Source: Acidobacteriota bacterium (GTDB lineage Bacteria > Acidobacteriota > Terriglobia > Terriglobales > Acidobacteriaceae). Taken from it: a stretch of 64,000 nucleotides of DNA. The notes under the pieces are model-generated. The model was not told where the DNA came from. It did not search any database and saw only the letters and a program-made list of their open reading frames with translations. Every line of letters starts with the position of its first letter. Within the stretch, counting starts at the first letter, position 1. This document shows, in pieces, positions 36,070 through 43,968 of this stretch. The translations under genes were made by a program, and so were the position numbers. The stretch spans positions 31,784-95,783 of the forward strand of contig JAKBHH010000002.1 in the NCBI GenBank assembly GCA_021836865.1, in the 5' to 3' direction.

Positions 36070-36414
36070 CTACTCATCTTTCATCACAAAGCGGATGATC
36101 ATGCTCAGCACCGAAAGCACCGCTGCGGCCCAGAAGGCAGGTGCTATCCCGTAGACGTAAAACCCGTCCACCATGCGCGAGGCCAGAAGGATCATCCCGG
36201 CATTGATGAACAGCAGAAAGACGCCGAAGGTCAGGATGGCAAAGGGAAATGTAATCAGTTTGAGCAGGAATCCGAGAGTCGCATTCAGCAAGCCGATCAC
36301 AAGGGCGGCAATCATTGCGGAGTCCAGCCCCGTGACGTAGAACCCCGGCACAATGCGCGAAGTAATCATGAGTGCCACGGCGCTCAAAAGCCATTGAATG
36401 ATAAGACGAAACAT
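36070..36414 (-). CDS. Four-span membrane protein of the phage holin family IV / YvlD-like type
   Basis: The open frame extends further upstream, but ATG 36414 follows gagaggagat and starts directly with a hydrophobic segment; 114 residues. Four membrane spans are visible: LIIQWLLSAVALMITSRI, AMIAALVIGLLNATLGFLL, LITFPFAILTFGVFLLFINA and APAFWAAAVLSVLSMIIRFV. The motifs SRIVPGFYV and ASRMVDGFYV after spans 1 and 3 are typical of this small inner-membrane family (PF04020-like). Despite the family name it is usually a housekeeping membrane protein, not a phage lysis gene. Convergent with the candidate anti-sigma gene. Confidence 0.85.
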   Translation of the reverse strand: MFRLIIQWLLSAVALMITSRIVPGFYVTGLDSAMIAALVIGLLNATLGFLLKLITFPFAILTFGVFLLFINAGMILLASRMVDGFYVYGIAPAFWAAAVLSVLSMIIRFVMKDE

Positions 36415-36563
36415 GGAGATGATCTCCTCTCTTGTGCCCGGACCGCTCAAATTACCAAAGAGTAACGTTAGGATGCCATACCGCCATGGCCGGCACGACT
36501 CTTTTTCTGCGCCCTGCGATACGAAAGTCATCCGGTTTGCTACCCTCGTCCAGACCGTTGTTC

Positions 36564-36572
36564 TGTTATATT
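36564..36572 (+). promoter_or_regulatory. Possible extended -10 element before the cupin gene
   Basis: TGTTATATT fits the extended -10 form (TGn followed by TATATT) and lies 20 nt upstream of the GTG start at 36592. No good -35 box is seen, as is allowed for extended -10 promoters. Identified by eye only. Confidence 0.35.
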
Positions 36573-36591
36573 CGCGCTTGCAGAGGTTATT

Positions 36592-37014
36592 GTGATCGCT
36601 CCCCCTTTTCAAGATAGAGTTCTCGGTTCGCCCGATGCGGACTTCGTCGTTATGGAAGTACATGCCAAGGGGGAGCCGTCAGGCCTGCCGCATCGTCTGG
36701 TTCCGTTGCACGTCCACCACGATGACGATGAAGCGATCTATGTGCTGGAAGGCCTGCTCTTGGTGCGGCTGGGTGATGGGGATGTCGAGACTCGTGCGGG
36801 CAGCGGTGTCTTTATCCCCCATGGCACGCCGCACACCTATTGGAACCCAGGCGCAGGTCCAGTCCGCTTCCTGAGCGTGATGACGCCGCGGATATTTCTA
36901 CTGATCCAGGAGCTCAATATCCTGCAGCAGCACACGCAGGAAGCGGTGGCCAAGATCTATGAAAAATGCGAATCGGCCGTGTTGGAGCCGCTGCCGAATC
37001 CACCTGCTGGCTGA
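36592..37014 (+). CDS. Cupin-domain protein
   Basis: 140 residues from GTG 36592, with agagg 5 nt upstream. The cupin beta-barrel motifs are clear: VPLHVHHDDDEAIYVLEGLL with metal-type His/His/Glu ligands, and FIPHGTPHTYWNPGAGPVRF with the fourth His. It could be a metal-dependent enzyme or a small-molecule-binding protein; the C terminus is a helical extension (FLLIQELNILQQHTQEAVAK). It stands next to an 88-residue unknown gene. Substrate unknown. Confidence 0.85.
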   Translation: MIAPPFQDRVLGSPDADFVVMEVHAKGEPSGLPHRLVPLHVHHDDDEAIYVLEGLLLVRLGDGDVETRAGSGVFIPHGTPHTYWNPGAGPVRFLSVMTPRIFLLIQELNILQQHTQEAVAKIYEKCESAVLEPLPNPPAG

Positions 37015-37048
37015 GATTGCCGAACCCCTTATCGGTTAGCATGGAGCC

Positions 37049-37315
37049 ATGTTTGAGCGTCGCATCTCGATCCAGCGCGTCGATGCAACCGGCGGACGCC
37101 ATGCCTGTCCCCAACGCTGGATCGATAATTTTGCGATGAGAAATTTCACAAACGATCCGGTCTTCGATGACACTCTGCCGGTGGGCGACGGGCTGCTGGA
37201 AGCCGGCCATCGAGTTCCGCTGGAGCGGCTTGCGCCGGCGATCGAGGACTGGTTCCGGCGCAAGGGCTACCTGAAGCCGGAAGAAGGGCTGGAAGTGCTT
37301 GAGCTGAAGCGCTGA
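37049..37315 (+). CDS. Small protein of unknown function
   Basis: 88 residues from ATG 37049, 34 nt after the cupin gene; no signal peptide or membrane span. The sequence ISIQRVDATGGRHACPQRWI and VPLERLAPAIEDWFRRKGYL shows mixed strands and a terminal helix, with no repeat or known motif. The composition is normal for the surroundings, and the frame ends within 22 nt of the convergent lysozyme gene, which supports a real gene. Confidence 0.5.
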   Translation: MFERRISIQRVDATGGRHACPQRWIDNFAMRNFTNDPVFDDTLPVGDGLLEAGHRVPLERLAPAIEDWFRRKGYLKPEEGLEVLELKR

Positions 37316-37336
37316 AGCGCAGCGGCGCTTGCCCCC

Positions 37337-37795
37337 TCATGCCGCTGCCCGCTCGGTTGCATCTTGCCCCTGCCAGAGCCGGAATTCGGCTTCGCGCCGT
37401 GCCTGCAAGCCGGCAACAACTTCCTTGCCAGCATGATCCCAGCGGAGAAGCTGCACAGCCGCCACATCGTACCGACCCGCATTCAGCTCCTGCAGCAGGG
37501 TAGACGCGGCAAGCTGGCCGGAGCCAAGGTTGAAGGTAAAGTCCACCAGAGCGTCCAGCTGACCTTGGGTGAGCGGCACTTTGACCAGCCGCTCTACCGC
37601 CTGCTCGGCCTCGCGAACATCCCACTCCAGGATCACGAGAGCCTGGGCTTCGGTGATCCCCTCCGGGTAGCTCTCCGGGTGAACCAGGCGATGCCCGTAG
37701 CCGATGGTTGGGTAACCTGTTGCATCTAAATAGGTTTCTCTGCGAAAGCCCTCTGACTGCTTCAAGACCGCCAGTCCTGCCGCGCTGAATCGCAT
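37337..37795 (-). CDS. GH24 (T4-type) lysozyme/endolysin
   Basis: 152 residues. The active-site pattern KQSEGFRRETYLDATGYPTI places Glu15, Asp24 and Thr30 with the same 9- and 6-residue spacing as the Glu11-Asp20-Thr26 triad of phage T4 lysozyme, followed by GYGH. The helical lobe contains LTQGQLDALVDFTFNLGSGQ and LLRWDHAGKEVVAGLQARR, the family signatures. It cleaves the MurNAc-GlcNAc bond of peptidoglycan. There is no signal peptide, so release needs a holin or another route; no holin is adjacent. It is probably a former phage gene kept in the chromosome. Confidence 0.92.
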   Translation of the reverse strand: MRFSAAGLAVLKQSEGFRRETYLDATGYPTIGYGHRLVHPESYPEGITEAQALVILEWDVREAEQAVERLVKVPLTQGQLDALVDFTFNLGSGQLAASTLLQELNAGRYDVAAVQLLRWDHAGKEVVAGLQARREAEFRLWQGQDATERAAA

Positions 37796-38233
37796 GTTGC
37801 CCCCTTGTGAGGATATCTTTGACCCTGATTCAAAGTTAGCAGGGCTGAAGAAATAATCTGCAAACTGGAGGATATGTTTAAATATATGATAAATAATTGG
37901 TTAATAGGTCAGTCGGTGGATGGGGGACTTGACAAAATTAGCCGCCTGAAGATTTCTGAAGTTATCCACAACCAGTTTGTGCTACTCTTCTGCGATCATT
38001 GATAGCGGTCTGCAAGGCCTTCGGCGCGCTGCATACCCCCTCCCTCTTCAGCGCAATCACGCTATACCAGGTTGAGTCGTGCTTTTGCATTATTTTTGGT
38101 GCAAAAGCTAAGTCGAGCTTAGGCAAGGACTTAGTCGGCAATTACTGGGAAGTTACCATTTTCCTTGCGCAAAATGTGCCATATCCCTTGTGATTCCTTG
38201 AGGATACTGGCACCAAGCTAGTAGAATGGAACT
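37796..38233 (+). other. AT-rich 438-nt intergenic region with one DnaA-box match
   Basis: The stretch from about 37840 to 38230 is far more AT-rich than its surroundings, with a block of A/T runs at 37876-37911. A perfect consensus DnaA box (TTATCCACA) lies at 37962-37970. No coding frame with support crosses it. The rest should include the promoters of the lysozyme gene (minus) and rlpA (plus). A single box is not evidence for an origin. Confidence 0.45.
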
Positions 38234-38779
38234 ATGCGAAAAAGACGAAACGCTAGCAACGTGAACGCGGAAATTTCACTGCACTTCTGGGTGCTGGTGA
38301 CATTGACCTGTGTTGCGCTGATCGCCGCGGCCCTGACCTTTACGACAGGTTCCGTGCAGGCGAATGCGCTTTTGTCCAAGCCGGCGGCAGCAAGTGCGCC
38401 CTCGGCCACAAGCCCCACGCCCGCAATGGAGGATTCGGGCGCGGTAAAGGGCAAGCAGCAGAAGGAGATGCTCCGCGGGGTGGCGTCATGGTACGGAGGA
38501 GTCTTCGACGGCCGCCTCACTGCGAATGGGGAGCGGTTTGACATGTATGCGATGACGGCCTGCCATAAGACACTTCCGTTTGGGACGTGGGTGCGTGTGG
38601 TGGACCTGGCGAATCGCCGTTCGGTGGTGGTCCGCATCACGGATCGCGGAGCGCTGGAGGCTGGGCGGGTGATCGACCTGTCCTATGGAGCCGCCAAGAA
38701 ACTGCACATGGTTCACGACGGACTGGCACCGGTGAAGATTGAGGTGCTGGCGATGGGACAATCCGGCGAGAGCGAGTAA
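38234..38779 (+). CDS. RlpA-like protein (septal ring, double-psi beta-barrel)
   Basis: 181 residues. The N terminus carries one hydrophobic segment (FWVLVTLTCVALIAAALTF) acting as a signal anchor or signal peptide. The double-psi beta-barrel follows at about 85-175: GVASWYGGVFDGRLTANGER, CHKTLPFGTWVRVVDLANR and VVVRITDRGALEAGRVIDLS. RlpA proteins bind or cleave peptidoglycan lacking stem peptides at the division site; the Asp of ITDRG is conserved. No SPOR domain is present, so it is a short form. A clean terminator follows at 38804. Confidence 0.88.
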   Translation: MRKRRNASNVNAEISLHFWVLVTLTCVALIAAALTFTTGSVQANALLSKPAAASAPSATSPTPAMEDSGAVKGKQQKEMLRGVASWYGGVFDGRLTANGERFDMYAMTACHKTLPFGTWVRVVDLANRRSVVVRITDRGALEAGRVIDLSYGAAKKLHMVHDGLAPVKIEVLAMGQSGESE

Positions 38780-38803
38780 CCGCATCGGATTGTTAAGGAT
38801 GCA

Positions 38804-38835
38804 ACGGCCAGCCTGCGGGCTGGCCGTTTATTTTT
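38804..38835 (+). terminator. Rho-independent terminator after rlpA
   Basis: A perfect 10-bp GC-rich stem (acggccagcc / ggctggccgt) with a 4-nt loop is directly followed by ttattttt, the classic intrinsic terminator, 25 nt after the rlpA stop. Confidence 0.93.
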
Positions 38836-39423
38836 GGCGCGCCGATCATGTTTGCCAGCTTTGGGGTGGAAGTCCCTTTGTCCTGTCTGGTGGGGGAGGG
38901 TGACAGCAGGGGCAGGGGCCTGGCCGCGCGGGTGGTGCAGGCCCCGGCGGAGCGAAAGGACAGAAGCGAAGGGTCGGCTAGCTACCCTCAATTACGGATG
39001 GAAGCGGTCTGCGAGCAGGGAACTGTTTGCGGGCTTTGATTCGAGTGCAATCGAACGAGGGCTGTCGGGGTTTTGGCGGCGTGGCGGCCAGTGAAGGGAG
39101 CGTGCAGCGGAGCAGGACCGGTTTCGTGACGAGGGGCACAGGCCCCAGGCCAATGAGCCGACTCGTGCGGTGGCGCGGGCGACGGAACGCAAGTTCCTCG
39201 GCTTCAACGAATCGAACGTACTGGAACAGAAGCGGCCTATCGCGCCAGATCCTGCTGCGCTTCACACGGAGAGTGCAGGAACTTACCGATCGCAGGTGGG
39301 GAATGGGCTACGATTGGGATGAAGGCCTGGCGCACACTGTGTGGTCCATCCGCACCAGGTCATACAGCAATTCCGGGTTTGACATTTACGCAGGCGAATC
39401 TCCTCAGGATTGGGACCAGGGCG
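38836..39423. other. 588-nt interval without a supported gene
   Basis: Frames run through here on both strands but lack family resemblance, credible starts and ribosome-binding sites. The right end holds the upstream region of the acetyltransferase gene, including a possible longer start for it at 39319. Confidence 0.45.
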
Positions 39424-40032
39424 ATGGCGAAGCACCTGTACTATCACGCAGCGGAACATGTGGCGGCAGATTCGGCGAGGGATCCGTATCTGCGCCCGGC
39501 ATTTTCAGTGCAGGACCGCGTCAAGCGGCAGATCTGGAACCTCTGCTGGCTGCTCCTGTACCGGCTATCTCCCCGCCCCATGCATGGCTGGCGTGCCATG
39601 GTTCTGCGAGCATTCGGTGCCAGGATGGGACCGAACTGCCACTTTTATCCAGGTGCGCGCATCTGGGCTCCGTGGAACCTGCATTGCGCCGACCAGGTCA
39701 CTGCCGGGGATGGAGCCGAGATCTACAACCCGGCGCCGATGCATTTTGGGAGCCACGCCATCGTGTCCCAGGGCGCCTATATATGTGGAGCGACGCATGA
39801 TTTTGATGATCCCGCGTTTCCTTTACTGGCATACTCAATGCAAGTCGGCGCGTATGCGTGGGTCTGCGCCAAGGCATGCGTCAGCCCGGGGGTCAATGTT
39901 GGGGAAGGCGCGGTGCTTGGGTTGGCCTCCGTGGCCACTCGGGACCTGGAGCCGTGGGGCGTGTATGCAGGCTCGCCTGCGGTCAAGGTCAAAGATCGCA
40001 AGAGGACAAGGCAGGAAGCGGAAAATGTCTGA
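39424..40032 (+). CDS. WcaF-type hexapeptide-repeat acetyltransferase
   Basis: The open frame starts at 39319; ATG 39424 leaves the roughly 28-residue lead usual before the conserved helix and is preferred; 202 residues. It shows QIWNLCWLLLYRLSPRPMHG, the helix typical of colanic-acid-type acetyltransferases, then left-handed beta-helix repeats: GPNCHFYPGARIWAP, FGSHAIVSQGAYICGATHDF (catalytic-type His in the GATHD turn) and GEGAVLGLASVATRDLEP. It transfers acetyl groups from acetyl-CoA to a sugar or other hydroxyl. It lies 332 nt upstream of the carbamoyltransferase-NRPS-PKS cluster and could either tailor its product or belong to surface-polysaccharide synthesis. Confidence 0.82.
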   Translation: MAKHLYYHAAEHVAADSARDPYLRPAFSVQDRVKRQIWNLCWLLLYRLSPRPMHGWRAMVLRAFGARMGPNCHFYPGARIWAPWNLHCADQVTAGDGAEIYNPAPMHFGSHAIVSQGAYICGATHDFDDPAFPLLAYSMQVGAYAWVCAKACVSPGVNVGEGAVLGLASVATRDLEPWGVYAGSPAVKVKDRKRTRQEAENV

Positions 40033-40364
40033 AGTATTTTGCGAAGTATCGAGACGGAAAGCGGAGTGTCTTTGCGCATGGCTTTGCGCTTCACACCTTC
40101 GCGGAGGATTCTCTACTAGGATTGGGTAGACTCTCCTGAAGGAGAGCAGACTAGCGAATGGCGGGGTAGGTGTCGTTACAAGTCCCACGGTTCAGGCTGC
40201 GAGGCCCATTCTCTACTCCTCTGAACATGCCACGAAAGTGATAGGGCTTCCCCAGGACTTCCCATGAAAGACTGGGCATGGGCTTACGGATCCATCCGTC
40301 AGCCCGTCTCTTGAACTCGGGATGAAGCGGGAAATCAGCGCTGCCAATTTTTGGAAGGACAACG
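40033..40364. other. 332-nt upstream region of the biosynthetic cluster
   Basis: No gene is visible. A short inverted repeat (ctctcc-tgaa-ggagag) lies at 40131-40146, and a purine-rich aaggacaacg precedes the ATG at 40365. It should hold the promoter of the carbamoyltransferase-NRPS-PKS operon; no confident -35/-10 pair was found. Confidence 0.45.
40131..40146 (+). repeat. Short inverted repeat upstream of the biosynthetic cluster
   Basis: A 6-bp stem (ctctcc/ggagag) with a tgaa loop, without a T-tract, between the acetyltransferase gene and the carbamoyltransferase gene. It may be a weak terminator or operator; it could also be chance. Confidence 0.3.
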
Positions 40365-42125
40365 ATGAAGATTATAGGCGTCAGTGGGTTAGAGAACGCC
40401 GTTACGTTCAAACAGGCAAAGTGGCCGGGGCTGGAAGAGCGCGAGTACCGAATCGCCCAGGGTATGGATGCCGCTGCAGCCCTCATCATTGATGGCCGGG
40501 TTGTGGCGGCTGCCGAACAGGAGCGCTTCAGCGGCAAAAAGCACACGGGCGACTTTCCAATCGATGCGATCCGGTTTTGTCTTGCCCACGGCGGAGTCTC
40601 CATCGACGAGATTGACGAGATTGCGCACGGCTTTGATTACTCCCCATACCGCGCTCTCTACGCCCAGGATCCCGTTTCCGACGAGCTTTATCAGCAGGTC
40701 TTCTCCCGCGAGGCGCTGCTGGCGCAGGTGCGGCGGGATCTGCCGGGATTTCCGGAGGAAAAGGTGGTATCAGTCGGACACCACCTGGCCCATGCCGCCA
40801 GCGCGGCGCTTGGCTCCGGGTGGAGCGAATGCCTGGTGGTGGTGAACGACGCAATGGGCGAGATCGAGAGCTTGAGCGTCTACACGTTTGCCAGCGGGCA
40901 GTTGAAGAAGATTCGCACCATCGGGGCGAACGACTCGATCGGGGTTCTGTACTCCCTCGTGACCCTGCATCTGGGGTTTGACTTCAACTCCGATGAATAC
41001 AAGATCATGGGTCTGGCTCCGTACGGTAATCCGGCGCGCTTCCGCACATTCTTTGAGAATGTTGTGGAGCTTCGCGACGATGGAACGGTGCGCATCCCGA
41101 TCCTGAAGCTGAATCAGTCGCGCGAGGAGCGGGAAAATTACCTTGCGACGCGTGCCTGGCTTGACGAGAATCTGGTACCCCGCCGGCAGCGCAGCCAGTC
41201 CGTGAACACGGTGCATGAAGACGTGGCGGCCGCGCTGCAGGAGTGTCTGGAGCGCGTTGTGATGCATGTGTGCGAGCACTTCGGAAGGCAGACAGGTATG
41301 CGGCGTATCGCTCTGGCAGGGGGTGTAGCACTGAACTGCACGGCCAATGGAAAACTGGTTCGCTCGCAACTCTTCGATGAGGTCTTCATCCAGCCGGTGG
41401 CAGGAGACGATGGGACTGCGCTGGGTGCGGCGCTCTACCGCGCGTCTCTCAAGGAGGCATTGCCGCAGACGCGGATGCCGGTTCCCCTGCTGGGGCCGGG
41501 CTACGGCCAGGCAGCGATTGAAGCCGCGCTCAGCCGCTTTGACGGCCGGATCGAATGGAAGAAGCTGGACTCTCGCGAGGTGACCTGCGGAATCGCGGCG
41601 AAGCTGATTGCCGATGGGCGGGTGATCGCCTGGTTTCGCGGCAGGATGGAGTACGGTCCGCGCGCACTGGGCAACCGCAGCATCCTGGCTGACCCGCGAC
41701 ACCCTGAGATGCGCGATCGGATCAATGCAATGGTCAAAAAACGCGAAGCATTTCGTCCATTCGCGCCCGCGTGTGCCACGGAAGAGGCGCACCGCTGGTT
41801 TGAGGTCCCTCCAAACACGGACTTGCCCTACATGATCACGATCGTGGATGTGCGGCCGGAGTTCCGCGCGTCCCTGCCGGCGATTACCCACGTAAACGGA
41901 TCGGCACGGCTGCAAACCGTCTCCGCGCAGGATAACCCCGATTTTCACGCTCTGCTGCGCGCGGTGGGCGAGGCGACAGGCTGGCAGATGGTGCTGAACA
42001 CAAGCTTCAACGTCAAAGGACAGCCGATTGTGAACACTCCAGAAGAAGCGATTGAGACCTTCCTGGGAACCGGCATCGAGTATCTGTTTCTGGAGGATTA
42101 CTATGTCAGCCGCCGCGGAGCATGA
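40365..42125 (+). CDS. NodU/CmcH-family carbamoyltransferase
   Basis: 586 residues, cytoplasmic. The N-terminal Kae1-like domain shows AAALIIDGRVVAAAEQERFS, the metal-binding VSVGHHLAHAASAALGSGWS and DEYKIMGLAPYGNP, with AGGVALNCTANGKL further on. The C-terminal YrdC-like domain carries FRGRMEYGPRALGNRSILAD and NTSFNVKGQPIVNTPEEAIE. Members make carbamoyl-adenylate from carbamoyl phosphate and ATP and transfer the carbamoyl group to a hydroxyl of antibiotics or Nod factors. The gene overlaps the next one (adenylation protein) by 23 nt, so they are translated together and should act on the same product. ATG 40365 follows aaggacaacg. Confidence 0.92.
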   Translation: MKIIGVSGLENAVTFKQAKWPGLEEREYRIAQGMDAAAALIIDGRVVAAAEQERFSGKKHTGDFPIDAIRFCLAHGGVSIDEIDEIAHGFDYSPYRALYAQDPVSDELYQQVFSREALLAQVRRDLPGFPEEKVVSVGHHLAHAASAALGSGWSECLVVVNDAMGEIESLSVYTFASGQLKKIRTIGANDSIGVLYSLVTLHLGFDFNSDEYKIMGLAPYGNPARFRTFFENVVELRDDGTVRIPILKLNQSREERENYLATRAWLDENLVPRRQRSQSVNTVHEDVAAALQECLERVVMHVCEHFGRQTGMRRIALAGGVALNCTANGKLVRSQLFDEVFIQPVAGDDGTALGAALYRASLKEALPQTRMPVPLLGPGYGQAAIEAALSRFDGRIEWKKLDSREVTCGIAAKLIADGRVIAWFRGRMEYGPRALGNRSILADPRHPEMRDRINAMVKKREAFRPFAPACATEEAHRWFEVPPNTDLPYMITIVDVRPEFRASLPAITHVNGSARLQTVSAQDNPDFHALLRAVGEATGWQMVLNTSFNVKGQPIVNTPEEAIETFLGTGIEYLFLEDYYVSRRGA

Positions 42126-43959
42126 GGAGACCGGCCCGCTGGTCGATTATTCGCGCGAGGCGAGTCTTGCGGAGATCTTCGCCCGGCAGGCTGCAGGCAG
42201 GCCCGATGCCGTGGCCGTGGTGTCCGGCGAAAGCAGAATCAGTTACCGCGAGTTGGATGCACGCTCCGATGCGCTCGCAGCCCGGCTGCAGGAACACGGT
42301 GTAAAGCCCGCAACGCTGGTGGGCCTTGCTGTGGAGCGCGACGCCACATTGCTCGTAGGCATGCTCGCCATCCTCAAGGCGGGCGGCGCCTATGTGCCCC
42401 TCGATCCGAGCTATCCGCAGGAGCGCCTGGCCTGGATCATGGAAGATTCCGGCATGCGGGTGGTGCTGGCAACGGCGCTGATACGCGATCAACTTCCGCG
42501 CATCCCTGACGGGCCGATGGTGGTTGTGGCGGATGAGGCGCAGTCCGAGCCGCGAAGCTCGACGGCTCTGCAGAAAGCAGCCGGCGAGGATCTGGCCTAT
42601 GTGATCTACACCTCGGGCTCGACAGGTAAGCCAAAAGGCGTGATGGTGGAGCAGCGGAACGTGCTGAGCTTTTTTGCCGGAATGGACCATGTGCTGGGCG
42701 ACGTCCCGGGTGTGTGGCTGGCTGTGACGAGCGTGTGTTTTGACATCTCGGTGCTGGAGCTTTTGTGGACCCTGACGCGCGGATTTACGATCGTCCTGCA
42801 CGGGGACGATGGTTGGGCCTCCATTGCGGATGAGATCGAGCGGAATTCCGTGACGCATCTGCAGATGACTCCCTCTCTGGCGCGGATGATGATGCTGGAT
42901 GCACGGGCATTTGCCGCGCTGGGATCGTTGAAGACCGTGCTGCTGGGCGGCGAGGCGGTTCCCGCGTCGCTACTCCACCGCCTTCGGGAGGCTTTCAAAG
43001 GCGAGATTTACAACATGTATGGCCCGACGGAGACTACGATCTGGTCTACGTGCGGGCGCGTGGAGGAAATCGGCACGACGGTGCCGATTGGCAGGCCCAT
43101 CGCAAACACGCAGGTCTACCTGCTGGATCCAGCATTGCAACCGGTCGGGCGCGGTGAAGCGGGGGAGCTGTGGATCGGCGGGGATGGCGTGGCGCGAGGT
43201 TATCTGAACCGGCCCGAACTTACGGCGGAGCGGTTTCTGGCGCTGTCCGTCGCTGGCGGACGGCGGGTGTATCGAACCGGCGATCTGGCACGCCTGCGAC
43301 CAGACGGAAGCCTCGACTTCCTGGGACGTAATGATTACCAGATTAAGCTGCGCGGGCATCGCATCGAGTTGGGCGAAATCGAAGCGGCGCTGGAGGAGCT
43401 CCAGGCCGTGAGGCAGGCGGTCATTGTGCTGCGCGAAGATCGTGAAGGGGATCAGCGTCTGGTGGCCTACGTTGTGCCGGACGGATTGGGCGACGTCGAC
43501 AGTGCGCGCGTGCGCGAGACTCTGGCGGAAAGACTGCCGGAGTACATGGTTCCTTCCAGTTTCGTTCTGCTTCAGGCTATGCCTCTGACTGAAAACGGCA
43601 AGATCGATCGCAAGGCGCTGCTGCATCGGCCTCCACCCTCTCCCACACAGACGCATCCGTCGAGTTCACCGGCTGACCAGGGAGGCAACGTATCTGGCAT
43701 CGTGGCGCGGGTGTGGCGAGAGGCTCTTGGCGTAGGGGATTTTGCGTGGGACGAGAACTTCTTTGACCTGGGTGCCCACTCGTTGACGGTTGCCGAGGTC
43801 CATTCGAAACTGCAGGAGGAACTGGGCCGTGAGCTCTCGCTGGTGGACCTGTTCCAGTTCCCAACAGTCAACAAGCTTGCTGCTCATCTGGGCGGCGTCG
43901 CTGCGCCGGATCAGGTCTCGGATCGAGCACAGCGTCGCAGGCTGGCGCGTCAGCGTTAA
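42103..43959 (+). CDS. NRPS adenylation-thiolation protein, predicted to load glycine
   Basis: The open frame starts at 42052, but ATG 42103 follows tggagg and overlaps the carbamoyltransferase end; 618 residues. Adenylation motifs: YVIYTSGSTGKPKGVMVEQ (A3), FDISVLELLW (A4), MYGPTETTIWST (A5), YRTGDLARLRPDGSLDFLGR (A7), QIKLRGHRIELGEIE (A8) and NGKIDRKAL with Lys500 (A10). Aligned to GrsA by eye, the specificity positions read D-I-L-Q-L-G-M-I-W-K, nearly the glycine code D-I-L-Q-L-G-L-I-W-K. The carrier domain follows with FFDLGAHSLTVAE, phosphopantetheine Ser560. No condensation domain is present, so it acts as the loading module for the PKS whose gene starts 9 nt downstream. Glycine is a prediction from remembered codes. 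Confidence 0.9.
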   Translation: MSAAAEHEETGPLVDYSREASLAEIFARQAAGRPDAVAVVSGESRISYRELDARSDALAARLQEHGVKPATLVGLAVERDATLLVGMLAILKAGGAYVPLDPSYPQERLAWIMEDSGMRVVLATALIRDQLPRIPDGPMVVVADEAQSEPRSSTALQKAAGEDLAYVIYTSGSTGKPKGVMVEQRNVLSFFAGMDHVLGDVPGVWLAVTSVCFDISVLELLWTLTRGFTIVLHGDDGWASIADEIERNSVTHLQMTPSLARMMMLDARAFAALGSLKTVLLGGEAVPASLLHRLREAFKGEIYNMYGPTETTIWSTCGRVEEIGTTVPIGRPIANTQVYLLDPALQPVGRGEAGELWIGGDGVARGYLNRPELTAERFLALSVAGGRRVYRTGDLARLRPDGSLDFLGRNDYQIKLRGHRIELGEIEAALEELQAVRQAVIVLREDREGDQRLVAYVVPDGLGDVDSARVRETLAERLPEYMVPSSFVLLQAMPLTENGKIDRKALLHRPPPSPTQTHPSSSPADQGGNVSGIVARVWREALGVGDFAWDENFFDLGAHSLTVAEVHSKLQEELGRELSLVDLFQFPTVNKLAAHLGGVAAPDQVSDRAQRRRLARQR

Positions 43960-43968
43960 AAGGATTGC

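Noticed and set aside
37315..37330. Six-bp hairpin (aagcgc / gcgctt) between convergent genes
   Set aside because: The stem is short and no T-tract is present on either strand; too weak to call a terminator.
37796..38233. Calling this spacer a replication origin
   Set aside because: Only one perfect DnaA box was seen and none of the usual origin-linked genes is near; kept only as a low-interest observation.
39027..39800. 257-residue plus-strand frame overlapping the acetyltransferase gene
   Set aside because: Out of frame with the conserved hexapeptide acetyltransferase and Arg/Ser-rich without motifs.
40770..41948. 392-residue minus-strand frame inside the carbamoyltransferase gene
   Set aside because: Antisense shadow; the plus-strand frame carries all family motifs.
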